37,358 bases of DNA from Isohypsibius dastychi (lineage: Eukaryota > Tardigrada > Eutardigrada > Parachela > Isohypsibiidae), in assembly GCA_034696485.1 (NCBI GenBank), contig JAQIWT010000089.1, positions 1 to 37,358 of the forward strand. The letters run 5' to 3'. Under the pieces are notes generated by a model that was not told where the DNA came from, made no database searches, and worked only from the letters and a program-made list of their open reading frames with translations. Shown piece after piece: positions 12,400-23,101 of the stretch. The first letter of the stretch is position 1. Each line of letters opens with the position of its first letter. The position numbers and the translations under genes are program-made.

Positions 12400-12930
12400 T
12401 GGAGACATTCTGTCGCTGTGCTCCCCTTCCTTTTTGAACTTTTTTATGTGTGCTCGACTTTTTTCACCATGTTCGTATTTTTGGTTCGATTTCAATCGCG
12501 GCGACGTGTATTTTGAAGACCAAAGAAATCTTGTCACCAATGAACATCAAAAATCGGGTTTCACTGGAACAAGATCTCCGCGAACCTTATGTCTGACTCG
12601 TGTTTTCGTCCGTGGTTCAAGGTTCAAAAATCCGGCTTGTCTGATAAAGCCCACATCACCAGAATCGTTGCATTAATGAGCCCCAAACGAAGACAGATTT
12701 CCGCCAGAAACCTGAGAGATCGGGAAGCTGACTACATGGACACATTTGATTTGCCAGCACCGATCACCATCTCCCTTGACCGGTCGACCGCGTTCTATTG
12801 TCTAGATACATCCTGCTTTTCGCTCTGTCTCAGTTTGGCACAATATAGCGCACACTACACGAAACCAAGTTAAATCAGACAGCCACCATTCCTTTCGAAA
12901 TTTTTCGTCTTGTGTACCTCGATATTGATC

Positions 12931-14911
12931 ATGAACACTCCGTCGCAAGATCTCCATGCGGATATGACAACGATGATTTCAGACGAATCAGAAACCATCT
13001 CTATTTCGAATGACTATCAGCCATCAGGAAGCATAGAAAACATCTCGGCTGGCCAACCTGGTAAGACAACAAGACATTTGTGTTGATGCTTCTCATGACA
13101 TCGCCATTTACAGCAGGTACCAACTGGATGAAACATATGCAGTCATTTCTAGCGGAAATTTTCGACACTCATGAGAAACTGAGGATCGTCCTTATGTATA
13201 CCGTTTTCGTCTCTCTTGATCTGATGTCATCGGGAGTTCGTTTAACTACAAACCATCTGATATCCTGGAACGAGTCCACAATTACGAAATGGAATCCACC
13301 TTCACAGTTTGCGGTGGGGTTTCTATTAGCGCTCGTGACCCGCACACCATTTGCCATGGCCGTCTTCGCCGTACTCCTTTCATCTGAAGGTACCATCTCA
13401 TGATATTACCAAATGAGCTACTAACCGTGGTAGAAGCCTACCTCTATAATCTCCTGATTTTACAGCTATCGGTCCGTCCGACTTTGTATACTTCGGATGT
13501 GGTGCGTTCACAGATACTACCGTTTTCCGGGAAACTGAGCACCTACGAAAGTTATACGACATCTCAGAGTATATTCTCGTGGTAGATGCCTTGATCCGCC
13601 GAAGTGTCGAATATCTCGTCTGGCTAGCTTTCTTCGTGACTGTTGAGAACATTTCAGGAATCATTGGACTGACATCACATGCCATCGTTTCACGTTTCAG
13701 CATCGAAACCGGGGTCAAAAACGGGACTCAATTGAGATCATATCTGCTCCAGTATGCTACATATCCCGTTTCAAATATGATCATAAAGGTGACTCGGGTG
13801 CATTATGCTTGATTTACCTGTAAAATAAAACTATTCCAGATCGATTCACCTCTTATCGACAGCCTGAAAAGTGGAACCAATCATTCACTATCATTGAGAA
13901 AGAAGTTTTGTGGGCTGGAAGTAACATTCGATGTGGAGAAGAGCGTTCCGGTGTCTGTTATGGAGCCATGTAGGTTTCGAGTGTACGAGTGCAGGATAAT
14001 TTCACGAAGCGCGTGCTCATTACAGTACGAGGGGGTTCATAATTCTTAATTCATGACTTTGTTCAGGTGTTTACGTTCTGAGCGGTGATCAAATTAGTGA
14101 CAATACAGCTGGAATAATCCTCCTGGTTGGATCAGCGGCCGTTGGGGGCCTTGCGACGTTCATCCTCTCTCGCATCATGCGTCACAAATTTGGTGACTTG
14201 TTTAGAAAGGTAGCAAAAATTGATTTTGGAAGTACAACAAAGGCCGAGTTGAGCGGAGCAGTTTACGCGACACTGGCAGAGTCTACCGGATGTTTCCACC
14301 AAGCTTTCGCTCATGCTGTAATGTCAGCCCGCGGTTCTGACGTTGAAGTTCAACGTCTAGTCTACACATTCGCAGCTGGATCCACTTGGGCGATCGTCGG
14401 GATGACCTTCTTCGTCGTCATGGTGGGAAATACAAATCTTCCACTTTTGTTTAATTAGATGGTTCGGGGGTTTTCTTTATAGAGTTTTGGAAAGGGAGAA
14501 TCTTTACAGAGTGGTTTGAAAGGTTGCTTACACTTAGTTCAACTACGTGCACTCGAACTGACCTGTCAATATATGCTTCGTCTGGGAAATATGGATTTCG
14601 CCAAAGACATCTCGAGGAAGCTAGCAACAATTTCCTTAGACCATCCGAGGAAATTATCTGTCTGCCTGGTTGGTATCATCTTTGGAACGCCATTCGCTAT
14701 GACCGGAGTGTCGTCGTTATCTGCTATCGTGGGGAAGTCTATGTCTGTCGCATTTTTTGCATATTTCGTGATGGAGTTGTATTTCTACATGCTGCGACGT
14801 AAATTTCCAGGAGAAGATCGCTTTCCCGGATGTCTAGCTACTATCGTGAAACGGCTCCAGGACCACCTGGACAAAAGACGCCGGTCTACAGGTGGCCTCA
14901 GGGAAGCTTGA
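12931..14911 (+). CDS. Diverged SLC34 (NaPi-II)-like membrane protein A, 6 exons
   Basis: Exons: 12931-13060, 13117-13389, 13466-13788, 13840-13969, 14067-14422, 14510-14911; 537 residues, all phases consistent. Type-II Na/phosphate cotransporters consist of two inverted repeats, each with a QSSS motif that binds Na and phosphate. This protein can be laid along that family end to end: a TM near 65-80, repeat 1 (FAVGFLLALV..VLLSSE), a long polar loop with a Cys and NHS/NGT sequons, the block DNTAGIILLVGSAAVGGL (family: PDLAVGLILLAGSL), then the C-terminal helices. The QSSS positions read TRTP (118-121) and ESTG (357-360), so normal phosphate transport is unlikely. The last exon joins through a weak GTGGGA donor at 14423; if unspliced the protein would end at 14458. 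The exon 2 acceptor is a tandem CAGCAG. The relative on the opposite strand (18489-16542) is convergent. Confidence 0.78.
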
Positions 14912-15602
14912 AGACTATGATCAGGAGTGCAGTCGAGATTTTTCATTTTGATGCAGATAGGAATTTCTGATATATTTTTTCAAACATATATATGTATTAT
15001 TCGAATTTGATGCATTTCTGTAACGCCCAATTACGGAAAGTACTATTTGCGTTTGATAGATGTGATATGGATCAATGGATGTCGACCTTCGTTTTGCGAA
15101 AAAATTATGACAATTTTCCACGTTGCATATTCTTGTGTTCGATAATTCACTGTTCTTAGATAAACTTCACTGGTGAAGGCCCGAATTTCAACCTCTTTGC
15201 TTTACCTTTCATACTTTCGGACACTGGATGGTTCCACAACTGACGATTGGGAGGACGCGATTTTGCGAGTTCGCAAAGTGGAAGTTTGAGGTGTTTTTCT
15301 GAACCCTTAAATTTTCACGTGGTTTCCTGTTTTTTCATTTTTTCTTTTGGTGAGCGAGCATTGAAAACAGTCTTCGCAAAGTACTTATCCTCTTGGCACC
15401 AAGCAGGTGCGGAAATCTGGATCTCAACCACCAGATAACCAACTAAGGATACACGATACACTGATGGTAGTATTGCTGGTGTGACTTTTCGGCTATCATC
15501 TCCACTCAAAGTAATAACAATGAATCAATAAAATCATACCATACAAAAAAAAATTCAAAAAAATTAAAAAATGAAGACAAATGCGAACGCAGTGAAAATT
15601 TT

Positions 15603-15701
15603 AGTGTTCAGAAAAACTGGGTTTGTGAACCGGTTCAAAAAACCTGATTTTGTTTGTGAACCCCGGGTTAAAAAAAACCGGGGGTTCAGAAAAACGGTTA
15701 C
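15603..15701. mobile_element. Fragment related to the hAT-type foldback element
   Basis: The sequence repeats the tip vocabulary of the element at 21754-22283: GTTTGTGAACCGGTTCA, GTGAACCCCGGGTT and the terminal GGGGTTCAGAAAAACGGTTA plus C. Only about 100 bases of the right arm are present, with internal deletions and A-runs. It is an old or partial copy. Confidence 0.8.
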
Positions 15702-16124
15702 ACTCGGTCCTCTCTTCTCACTGATTTCCCTTCGATATGGCCGATTGGGAGACTAGAGTAAGCCTTTTCCTGTCTGTAGCCAGGCTTAAATTTTTCAATC
15801 AACCAGCACTTCCAACCTCCACTTTCAAGTCACGCAAAATCGCGTTCCCCCAAATGATAGCTTCATCAGTTTTAATTTGCGGTAATGAGGTAAGATGTGG
15901 TTTGTTTGGGTGGATCAACAGAAGGTTCAATTCCTGAAGTCCTAATTAATGATGATCATCTGTGGTAAAAACATTCCTCTACAAGAAGAAGAATGCATGA
16001 AAAGGCGAAAGGACAAGTTTGGCTCCCTGTCTTTGTTGAAAGAACGACAGGTCGACATGCAAGTTGACTCGAAATCGCAGATTACTGTAGGTCAAATAGG
16101 ACTCAAACAAGAGTAGATACCTCA

Positions 16125-16260
16125 CCTGGGACCACAGGTCGCTTTTTTTGACGAAAACAAAACTCGTCATCAATAATAACCAGCGATTCTTTTGCATGGC
16201 ACCCCGTTGCCAGCTCCTCAAGTATTCGACGAGTTTCTTGGATGCTCATTTCATGAAAAT
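16125..16260 (-). pseudogene. Possible MutS-homologue (MSH) ATPase remnant
   Basis: On the minus strand the frame reads FHEMSIQETRRILEEL, then HAKESLVIIDDEF. This follows the order of the MutS Walker B region (FMxEMxE, IL, SLxxxDE). Walker A is not recognisable upstream and stops interrupt the neighbouring frames. The similarity is short and from memory only. Confidence 0.3.
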
Positions 16261-16541
16261 CGATTCATAAATTGCGATATCCCCAATCAGGACTTATTTC
16301 TGGACCAGACATATTGAGGAATGGTGACTTCACATTTCCTAATAGGACATTTTCAGTTAAACAACGTTTCGTGACTGCGGCCGATGTTGGCTGCGTCCGA
16401 TAAAATGTCGTGAACTGCTGTCTGCTTTAAAACTTCACAAGTAATCGGATCCCGATCTACACGGCGGCCTTTCATGTTTGATATGTAGTTCACTGTCACC
16501 TGCGTGGAACATCAGAAACCATCTCCTACAGTTTCCTCAGA

Positions 16542-18489
16542 TCAAAAAACAGGGGTCTCTTTTATATGATCAGGTGGTGCCCCGGTAACTATCATGAATG
16601 TCACGATTACTAGAACGACGAACATAACCAAAAACGGGCAATTAACAGTCACGAAGAACACAACAGGTGACACGGTGAGACAAACAGGATATTCGGGATT
16701 TGCTAATTTACTCAGTCTGACTGGCCAAGCACGTAATGGCAAAAGGTAGAAAAAGAACATACCAACAAAAGTATAGAGGATGTAACAAACTCCGAGTTCC
16801 ATAACATTCAAGTATTCTTCTTCCTTCACGATGACCTGAAAATATTGAGTTTATTAACTTTCCGGATGCGAAGTATACTGTAATGAATTCCTATCTCACC
16901 AGTGGCACAAGCAACATCATAATACATTTGCTGAGACGTTCCCCAAGTAAGCAGGTGAACAGTTCGTTCTCAGCACTAGTTCTTCTACTGAAGCTATGCA
17001 GCAAGTGGTTGAATATTACAAGTCTCGGAAGAATAAGATTGACCATCGTGCTCGCAAGCAGCAATCCACATTTGGTTCCGGTGGAAACGACATCCAACTT
17101 GCTGAGTACATGGGCCAGGGAACTGATTGGGGAAATCAGATATGACAGAATATCGCCACCGGCGTGAAATACGATGATTGCAGCAAAGCCGCAAATTCTC
17201 ATTGTAGAATCGTCCTTTTGCGTGGAAATCAACTGTGTTCCGTCTGTAAAAACACTCAAAATATCAAGATGATATCATGAAACATGGAATGTGACTGTGA
17301 CCTGAATCGTTCAAGGTGTTTGGTAAAGCTGCAAATGTTCCGTTTTTGACAACATCGTATCCAAGCTCCCTAACCTGCACAAACAAAGAGCTACAATCGG
17401 AAATAGACTCGTCGTGCGCCAAGTGTACTGTATGAACATGAATCCAACCGGGTCTCATTTGATCTAGCTACTGTAGGTACTTTCCTGTTCAGTTTTCTAA
17501 CAGCGTACCAAAGTTGGCCACAACGAATTCTCTACAAGAAGTGAATGGAGGTTCTGCGCCGCTAGACGACCAAAATGACGTATAGCACCGCAGTATATTT
17601 CGACGGGCCAGATGGTGGATAAACAGCATAGATCGAACATGTCCAGCAATGCAGCACCTGAATTGACTTCGAGAAAGGTTTGCTTTTCCAATCTCATTGC
17701 CAGCGTAGTCCAGACCGTTCGGTATGCTCTCCCTAGATTGGTTCCGATGAGGATATTTAGGCCCGTAAATAGACCGAAGTTTCCTGGTTTAGAAGAATGA
17801 CGGTTAAGGCATCACATCATCTGACCCCATGTTCCAGAATGTCTTGTCCACTGATCTTATGTCCAGTATTGTTGAAACAGGCGTTTTTTAAAAGATTCGA
17901 GAATAAGGAGTATAGAGAACGAATTCACGTAAATATTTCGGGTTGAAGTTGTGAAATCACTTATGAGTCGGTGAATTAAACCGATTCTTCAAGAGCTAAA
18001 CTGAGCGTCAGATTCCAAGACTGAAGTTGCTCAAACCTGTAACTTACTTGCTGCTACGATGACTACAGACACCGCTGCAAGACTGCTATTGCAAACCACA
18101 GTGAAAGCAACTCCCAACATAAATGCGCACACAGGGTTTTCCACATAAAAAAAAATTTGCAAGTTAGGAACGCTCAGCCAGTGCGATAGACTGATGGCAT
18201 TTATTAGTACGGTGACGCTGATGAATGATAGCAACCAAAATAGCAAAACCCCGATAACACGTAGGATTGTTCGAAACATTTCGTATTCGCGAAGCAAAGA
18301 AAACATACAGCACGCAATCCCAAATAGCCTCGGAATGTTTGCATCTCTCCACTTGCTGGCAATGATTGCACGCGTTCCTCCGGAATGGGTATGATTATCA
18401 AGAGCATGTCTCTTCATTCTCTTTTACTTGCAATATCGGGCCATTCGATCAATAGCTGCGTCGCCAGCCTGATACTCTGAAACATCCAT
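16542..18489 (-). CDS. Diverged SLC34 (NaPi-II)-like membrane protein B, 6 exons
   Basis: Exons in transcript order: 18489-18428, 18355-18048, 17783-17509, 17374-17302, 17243-16900, 16835-16542; 451 residues, phases consistent. The block LNILIGTNLGRAYRTVWTTL followed by an AALLDMFDL stretch is the equivalent of the NaPi-II segment after the first QSSS (family: IPIIMGANIGTS..). A polar loop with NGT follows, then the second hydrophobic repeat and a C-terminal pair of TM helices ending in a short tail. The QSSS equivalents are CNSS (109-112) and LPRL (about 311-314); the second GANIGT equivalent is GERLSK. It shares intron phases 1, 1 and 0 at matching places with gene A, so the two derive from one ancestor. 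An alternative start at 18417 exists, but the exon 1 used here gives a proper donor (GTAAAA) and a hydrophilic N-terminus as in gene A. Confidence 0.78.
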
Positions 18490-19266
18490 CACTGAGAATG
18501 CTCAGCTTAACCAGTCAGTGAAAGGAACATTCAAGAGGTTTGGTCCCTTTCCCGTCTAAGGCTCATATGAATTTGATATACGTGTCCGCCACATTTTACA
18601 GCCCACCCTACGCATCTGATGGCATGTGAGAGAGGCGCAGGGTGGGCTGTAAATAGTGGCGGACACGTGTACTCGATATAGACCACGAGCACCACTCATT
18701 CAGTGCTCTTGCAGATGCTGTCCACGAAACGAACGCACTCAATCCAGCTAAGGTGGGGAGAGATGGGACAAGACAGCACAGTTACAGACAATGATCAGTG
18801 TCTGTAATGGTTTTGGAAGAAAATCCATTTTCATTCCTTGCATCGGAAAATTTTTCAATGCTTTGATTCGTTCGGTTTGCTAGTGCTTTTGTTCGCTGAA
18901 TTAAATTCCCTGGTGAACAAGTTGTAGTTTCTGAACTGGAGAGTCTTATTGTTCGCAGGGCAAATATAATTATAACATCCATAATAAAAATATAAGACTT
19001 CGTATTCTCGTCTCGAAATTCCATGTCAGTACACTACTGTACTGTAGAATAGGGGATACTGTAGAATCCCCTAAATCGGAATTTTGAGACGAAGGTTTTT
19101 GGGAATAACCCTCTCCATATTTGAAAAATCCCAACTCGTGACTTCTTAATCGGCAAAGGTTGCTGCCGTGCCGAGCAATGAATACTTTTTGGCCGGCTTC
19201 AATAGACTCATTAAATATCACACGTGAGAAAATGTCACGGAAATGTGTCAGTAGATGCTGTGTGGT
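18490..19266. other. Gene-free stretch; MITE copy inside
   Basis: Between the SLC34-like gene B start and the GST stop. It holds the MITE at 18579-18670. The short open frames here lack splice or family support. Confidence 0.5.
18579..18670. mobile_element. Short hairpin MITE, copy 2
   Basis: CGTGTCCGCCACATTTTACA plus GCCCACCC is mirrored by GGGTGGGCTGTAAATAGTGG plus CGGACACG. The loop is the reverse complement of the loop in copy 1 at 1800-1893 (GCATGTGAGAGA against TCTCTCACATGC), so it is the same element in the opposite orientation. It lies just upstream of SLC34-like gene B. Confidence 0.82.
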
Positions 19267-20192
19267 TCACAAAAGATACATGCGTGTTTTCAAATAAGCA
19301 GCAATAACAGGATTTCTCATCACTTTTTGGTATACTCCTGTTATTGGAGGTTGAGTTGGACTTCCTTTTCCGAAATCAGTGACGAAGATTTTAGGCTCCA
19401 CTATGCGGCTCATGTGGATTTGATTGAAAACTAAAGATCAGTAAATAAACGAGTTTTTCATCACAAAAAACAACTTGATTCAAATTGCGTCTCACCATCG
19501 AATACACAGATGTCAGCCACAGTCATCTACACATTTCAACACGAAAATCACGCAATTTCGCAAAAGAACTTCCTTCGACTTACGCTATCCCCAACAGTGA
19601 AATGGTTCTTGCCATGTTCCGAAATGAATTTTTCAAACCGAGGTGCAACTCTTCGGACTTGGTCGCTGTATTTGATCTGAGCAACCAACTAGAAGTGTCA
19701 TTTGTTTATAATTCTCTCCAATCATCAAGTCCACTAACTAACCGACCTTTTTCTCATCGTCCTTCATGGCAGCAACCTGGTTCATTGCGATGAGTAGATC
19801 ATTTGTAGCTTCGCACACTGATGCCGCTAGCGCTTGCTCCCACGCGTCTTTTCTGGCCAAACCTGAAAACGATAGCTCTATTTCACGATTACCCCAAGAA
19901 ATACGAGGCTTACCATGCGTTTGTCCGAGATAACTGAGAATTGGAACCACTTGCCCCAGAATTTTTCCATCTTCTTCGAGATAGGGCAAGTTTCCCCATG
20001 GCGTTACTGAAACCAGCAGTTTCAAAATTTTTCTAAAGCAGCTGGTCGAACCCAGTCAGACGTACGTGACTGGATGGACGGCCATTCAGCTGGTCCCACT
20101 CGATTGTCGTTATAGGTCACCTTGGCTAATACCAGAAGGAGACGAATCACTTCGGCTTGACCCGTCGTGTTGAATGAAACTATGGTGTACAT
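19267..20192 (-). CDS. Sigma-type glutathione S-transferase, 6 exons, active-site residues changed
   Basis: Exons: 20192-20066, 20006-19914, 19862-19747, 19676-19584, 19526-19496, 19430-19267; 207 residues, the usual length for the class. The thioredoxin-like N-terminal domain shows GQAEVIRLLLVLAKV, EWPSIQS, TPWGNLPYLEEDGK (cis-Pro loop) and a glutathione-site helix. The helical domain has KDAWEQA, then FEKFISEHGKNHFTVGDS, TVADI and the C-terminal NPVIAAYLKTR. GSTs of this class normally use a Tyr near position 8 (YxLTYFxxRG) to activate glutathione; here the aligned residue is Ser6 (YTIVSFNTTG). The usual Gln-Ser glutathione contact reads Gln-Val (GQVVPI). It may be a non-catalytic or altered-specificity member. 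The neighbour at 21149 is divergent. Confidence 0.88.
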
Positions 20193-21148
20193 GGTGGAGA
20201 AAACGCTCAAACAATGAGGTATTTCAGTTTTAAGACACGATTACAGTATCTCGAGCTATTTTCAAACAACATAAATAAGTACAGTGCCCAGCTTGAGCGG
20301 AACTTGGTAGTTTCTTTTTCTTCCCTGAGGTGCCAAAAATAAGTTTTGTCAGGTGGTGCGCAGTTTGAGCCGCACTGTCTGCGTTCCGGATAGCACTCGG
20401 TTTCGTCGAGGTTTGTTTATGAGTCGGTTTCTAGTGTGACTTCTGAATCAGACCTCAATCACTTATACGATTTGCCCTAGCAAATCAATCAAACTTGAAT
20501 GCGTCATGTTTTTGTATTGTACTGTAATTTTTACGAGCACTTGCGCTTAGACGGAAGGAACGGAGCGGACTGGTTGTGTCGTTTCGTTCAGTTCGGTCCA
20601 GCTCAAGCCGAACGGTGCATGTTCCTTGTGTGCACTTCTTACGACAATCCACGGAACCACGGACGGCACACAAATAGCGACTCTCTGCTAAAAGCCTTGC
20701 TCTTCTCAAAAGCAGATTTTTTGGGTGTTTGGAATACAAGGCTGCATTCATAACTTCGAACCACGTTCTTAAGAAGTGAAAGTTGATACTGTAAACCTTC
20801 AAGCTGGTCAGAGTACACGTACATAACAGCTCATCAAAGTGCGCATACGCTGATGACAAACCATGGAAGATAAAAATTTTGAACAATGCTGCTAGGACAA
20901 CATATTTCCGGCTCTAAGTTCTAACTGCATAAATTGTCATCAAGCCGCCGTACCATATACATCACCGTACATTCAGCGTAGTGCCGATATGCAATGATTG
21001 TGTTTCCTTGCGAACTGATAGATGCCACCAGTTTGTGATAAGCCATTGTCCCTTGGTGAACACGATTGTAATTCTTCTATAAACTATAAACGGAACAAAC
21101 GACTACTCCACCTACGTTTCGCTTTTCTTGCATTCATTACGACACAAA
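20193..21148. other. Divergent intergenic region between GST and CUB-like gene
   Basis: About 950 bases between two outward-facing starts, so both promoters probably lie here. Short open frames occur on both strands but show no family pattern or splice structure. No RNA gene was recognised. Confidence 0.45.
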
Positions 21149-22936
21149 ATGAATTTCCTCGTCGTTTTCGCACTTGTTGCGCCTCTGGCCAGTGGCTACT
21201 ATTACGACAGAAGTAAGTTACCGTAAGCAAGCAGAATGAAACATTTTTCTCAAAGAATTGTTTCGCGTTTTTCCAGCGTACCTCGACCGATACTGTCAGA
21301 ACAACACCATATATCTAGATGGGTCCGCTCGCCGAGCCGGAATTCTAGAGTACCCCACGTTGGCTTGGCGAGATTGTGCCCTGACGATCATCGCATCAGG
21401 CGGAACACCAGCTGTTCTGGAGGGGAAAAGAACCGCACTTTATCTAAACCTTAGGTACGTACGCTGGTGAAGGTCAAAGTTCAATTGTGCATGATGGTAT
21501 GATGACTAATTTCCCAGGACTCTGCAACTGAATTCCAACAACGAAGTCCGAATTGAAGAAGTCGGCAATCCTGATGCCGATCCGGCAAATACCAAAGTCC
21601 TCTCCGGTTTGGACGCATTCTGTTTTTCATCGAACTACTCGGTCTCATGTGGCCAGTTCCGCTCGGCGTACAGCGCTGAACCCAGAGTCATTGTGCAGTT
21701 CAACGGAAACTATTCGTACTTCCAGAAAGTCAGAATCGATTGGGTAATCGTTTGTAACCGTTTTTCTGAACTCCCCGTTTTCTTGAACCCGGGGTTCACA
21801 AACCCCGTTTTTGTGAACCGTTCAAGGTTCACAAACCCCGTTTTCTTGAACCCAACCGTTTTTCTGCACCGGTTCAGAAAACCCGTTTTCTTGAACCCTC
21901 CACCGTTTACGGTTTTTTTCGCTAGTAAATAAGGGAGATTAGCTCATTTCATGATACAGCTTTTTCTACAGAAAGCTCACGCTCGGGGTAGGGTGCAGTA
22001 TGTCGAACAAGCAGAAAAACTAGTGTTCACATTTTGAAACGGCTGACTAAAAAGCTGAAACTGAAACCAAAACTGAGCTGTATCATGAAATGAGCTAATC
22101 TCCCTTATTTACCAGCGAAAAAAAACGTAAACGGTGGAGGGTTCAAGAAAACGGGTTTTCTGAACCGGTGCAGAAAAACGGTTGGGTTCAAGAAAACGGG
22201 GTTTGTGAACCTTGAACGGTTCACAAAAACGGGGTTTGTGAACCCCGGGTTCAAGAAAACGGGGAGTTCAGAAAAACGGTTACAATCGTTTCTCAAGGTA
22301 AACACCGGTTCAGACTTTTTCGCATTTCAACCCCGCCCCCCCCCCCACAATTAAGTGCTCTTAACTTAATCTGACTCGCATTCTTATCTTTGGACTTATT
22401 CAATTCCTTGCTGAAATGATCCCCCCCCCCCTACAAGCCTGCGTAACAGAACCCTCAATTTCAACTGGGACCATTTTGAAAAACATATTGTTGTTGTCAC
22501 AGAACAGTCTGCAAACGTTGCTTTGACAAAATGGTAGCCAAAGCTTCTATTTTGGAAATTACGGGGGGGGGGGGGGGGGGGGGTTCCGGGATATTATTTC
22601 TTTCGATAGTACTTTCCAATGCATTTGTGGTTCGCAGATGACAATGAATCGCCATGTGCGGCTTTGGAAGGGTACATTCCCACCGAGCTGAAATGTGAAA
22701 ACGGAATCGGCCAAAATCGGAACCGCATCAACTGTCCACTGAACTACTTCTACGGATCCAACACCTCCGATATCGCGGTCTTCAGAGATCACTTCAGCAC
22801 GGATGACGAGAAATGTTTCAAATGGTATAACAACGAAACCACCAATTACTGGAGTGGATCATCTTCCACGAATTCTGGCGTGGTTCTGCTGTCCGTTATG
22901 CTATCAGGCGTGCTTGCTTTCATTGCACTCTTTTAA
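21149..22936 (+). CDS. Secreted CUB-like protein, probably GPI-anchored; transposon in exon 3
   Basis: Exons: 21149-21212, 21277-21454, 21518-21753, 22638-22936; 258 residues. There is a signal peptide (MNFLVVFALVAPLASG) and a Cys-bearing beta-rich domain with the CUB-like order Cys, GILEYPTLAWRDC, then two further Cys. Five N-glycosylation sequons and a C-terminal tail (SSTNSGVVLLSVMLSGVLAF plus IALF) look like a GPI-attachment signal. It would act outside the cell. Without the element at 21754-22283, exon 3 would run on through TCTCAAG to a donor GTAAAC at 22298. With it, the element's first bases GTAACC act as a donor in the same phase, so the frame to exon 4 is kept at the cost of two codons. 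AATAAA at 23024-23029 follows. I infer the CUB assignment from cysteine spacing only. Confidence 0.78.
21746..22291. mobile_element. 530-bp hAT-type foldback transposon with 8-bp target duplication
   Basis: The element spans 21754-22283. Its ends are perfect inverted repeats (GTAACCGTTTTTCTGAACTC at the left, its complement at the right). The arms of about 207 bp (21754-21960 and 22077-22283) are almost identical, differing at only a few bases. The 8-bp target duplication AATCGTTT is at 21746-21753 and 22284-22291. An 8-bp duplication is typical of hAT transposons. The arms carry internal repeats of GTTTTCTTGAACCC and GGTTCACAAACCCC. There is no transposase, so it is non-autonomous, and arm identity suggests a recent insertion. 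Confidence 0.92.
22563..22583 (+). repeat. Poly(G) tract before the last exon of the CUB-like gene
   Basis: 21 G on the sense strand, 54 bases upstream of the exon 4 acceptor. The same intron also has C-runs at about 22336-22346 and 22421-22431. Confidence 0.97.
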
Positions 22937-23023
22937 AATATGCTAAGAGCGATTTCACACTATGTTATAATTTTGTGAAATGTGTAAACCGGGGACAAAT
23001 CGAGATGCAAAATTTGGGACAAG

Positions 23024-23029
23024 AATAAA
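23024..23029 (+). terminator. Poly(A) signal of the CUB-like gene
   Basis: AATAAA 88 bases after the stop codon. The MAPK15 stop on the other strand is 73 bases further on, so the two transcripts converge and their 3' ends probably overlap or abut. Confidence 0.6.
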
Positions 23030-23101
23030 AATTTCCATGGAGTTAGAGTAAATTCAGAATTTTATCACATCAGAAGAGAAAGTTGCCATGACAAGAGTTA
23101 T

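Larger units (their letters stand above)
14912..16541. other. Gene-free stretch between the two SLC34-like genes
   Basis: It contains a solo arm of the hAT-type foldback element (15603-15701), AATAAA near 15526 and, on the minus strand at about 16256-16130, a short frame with features of the MutS ATPase core. Otherwise no coding or RNA gene was seen. Confidence 0.5.

Noticed and set aside
12589-12873. 94-codon open frame before SLC34-like gene A
   Set aside because: No donor linking it in phase to the next exon was convincing, and the ATG at 12931 gives a good first exon by itself.
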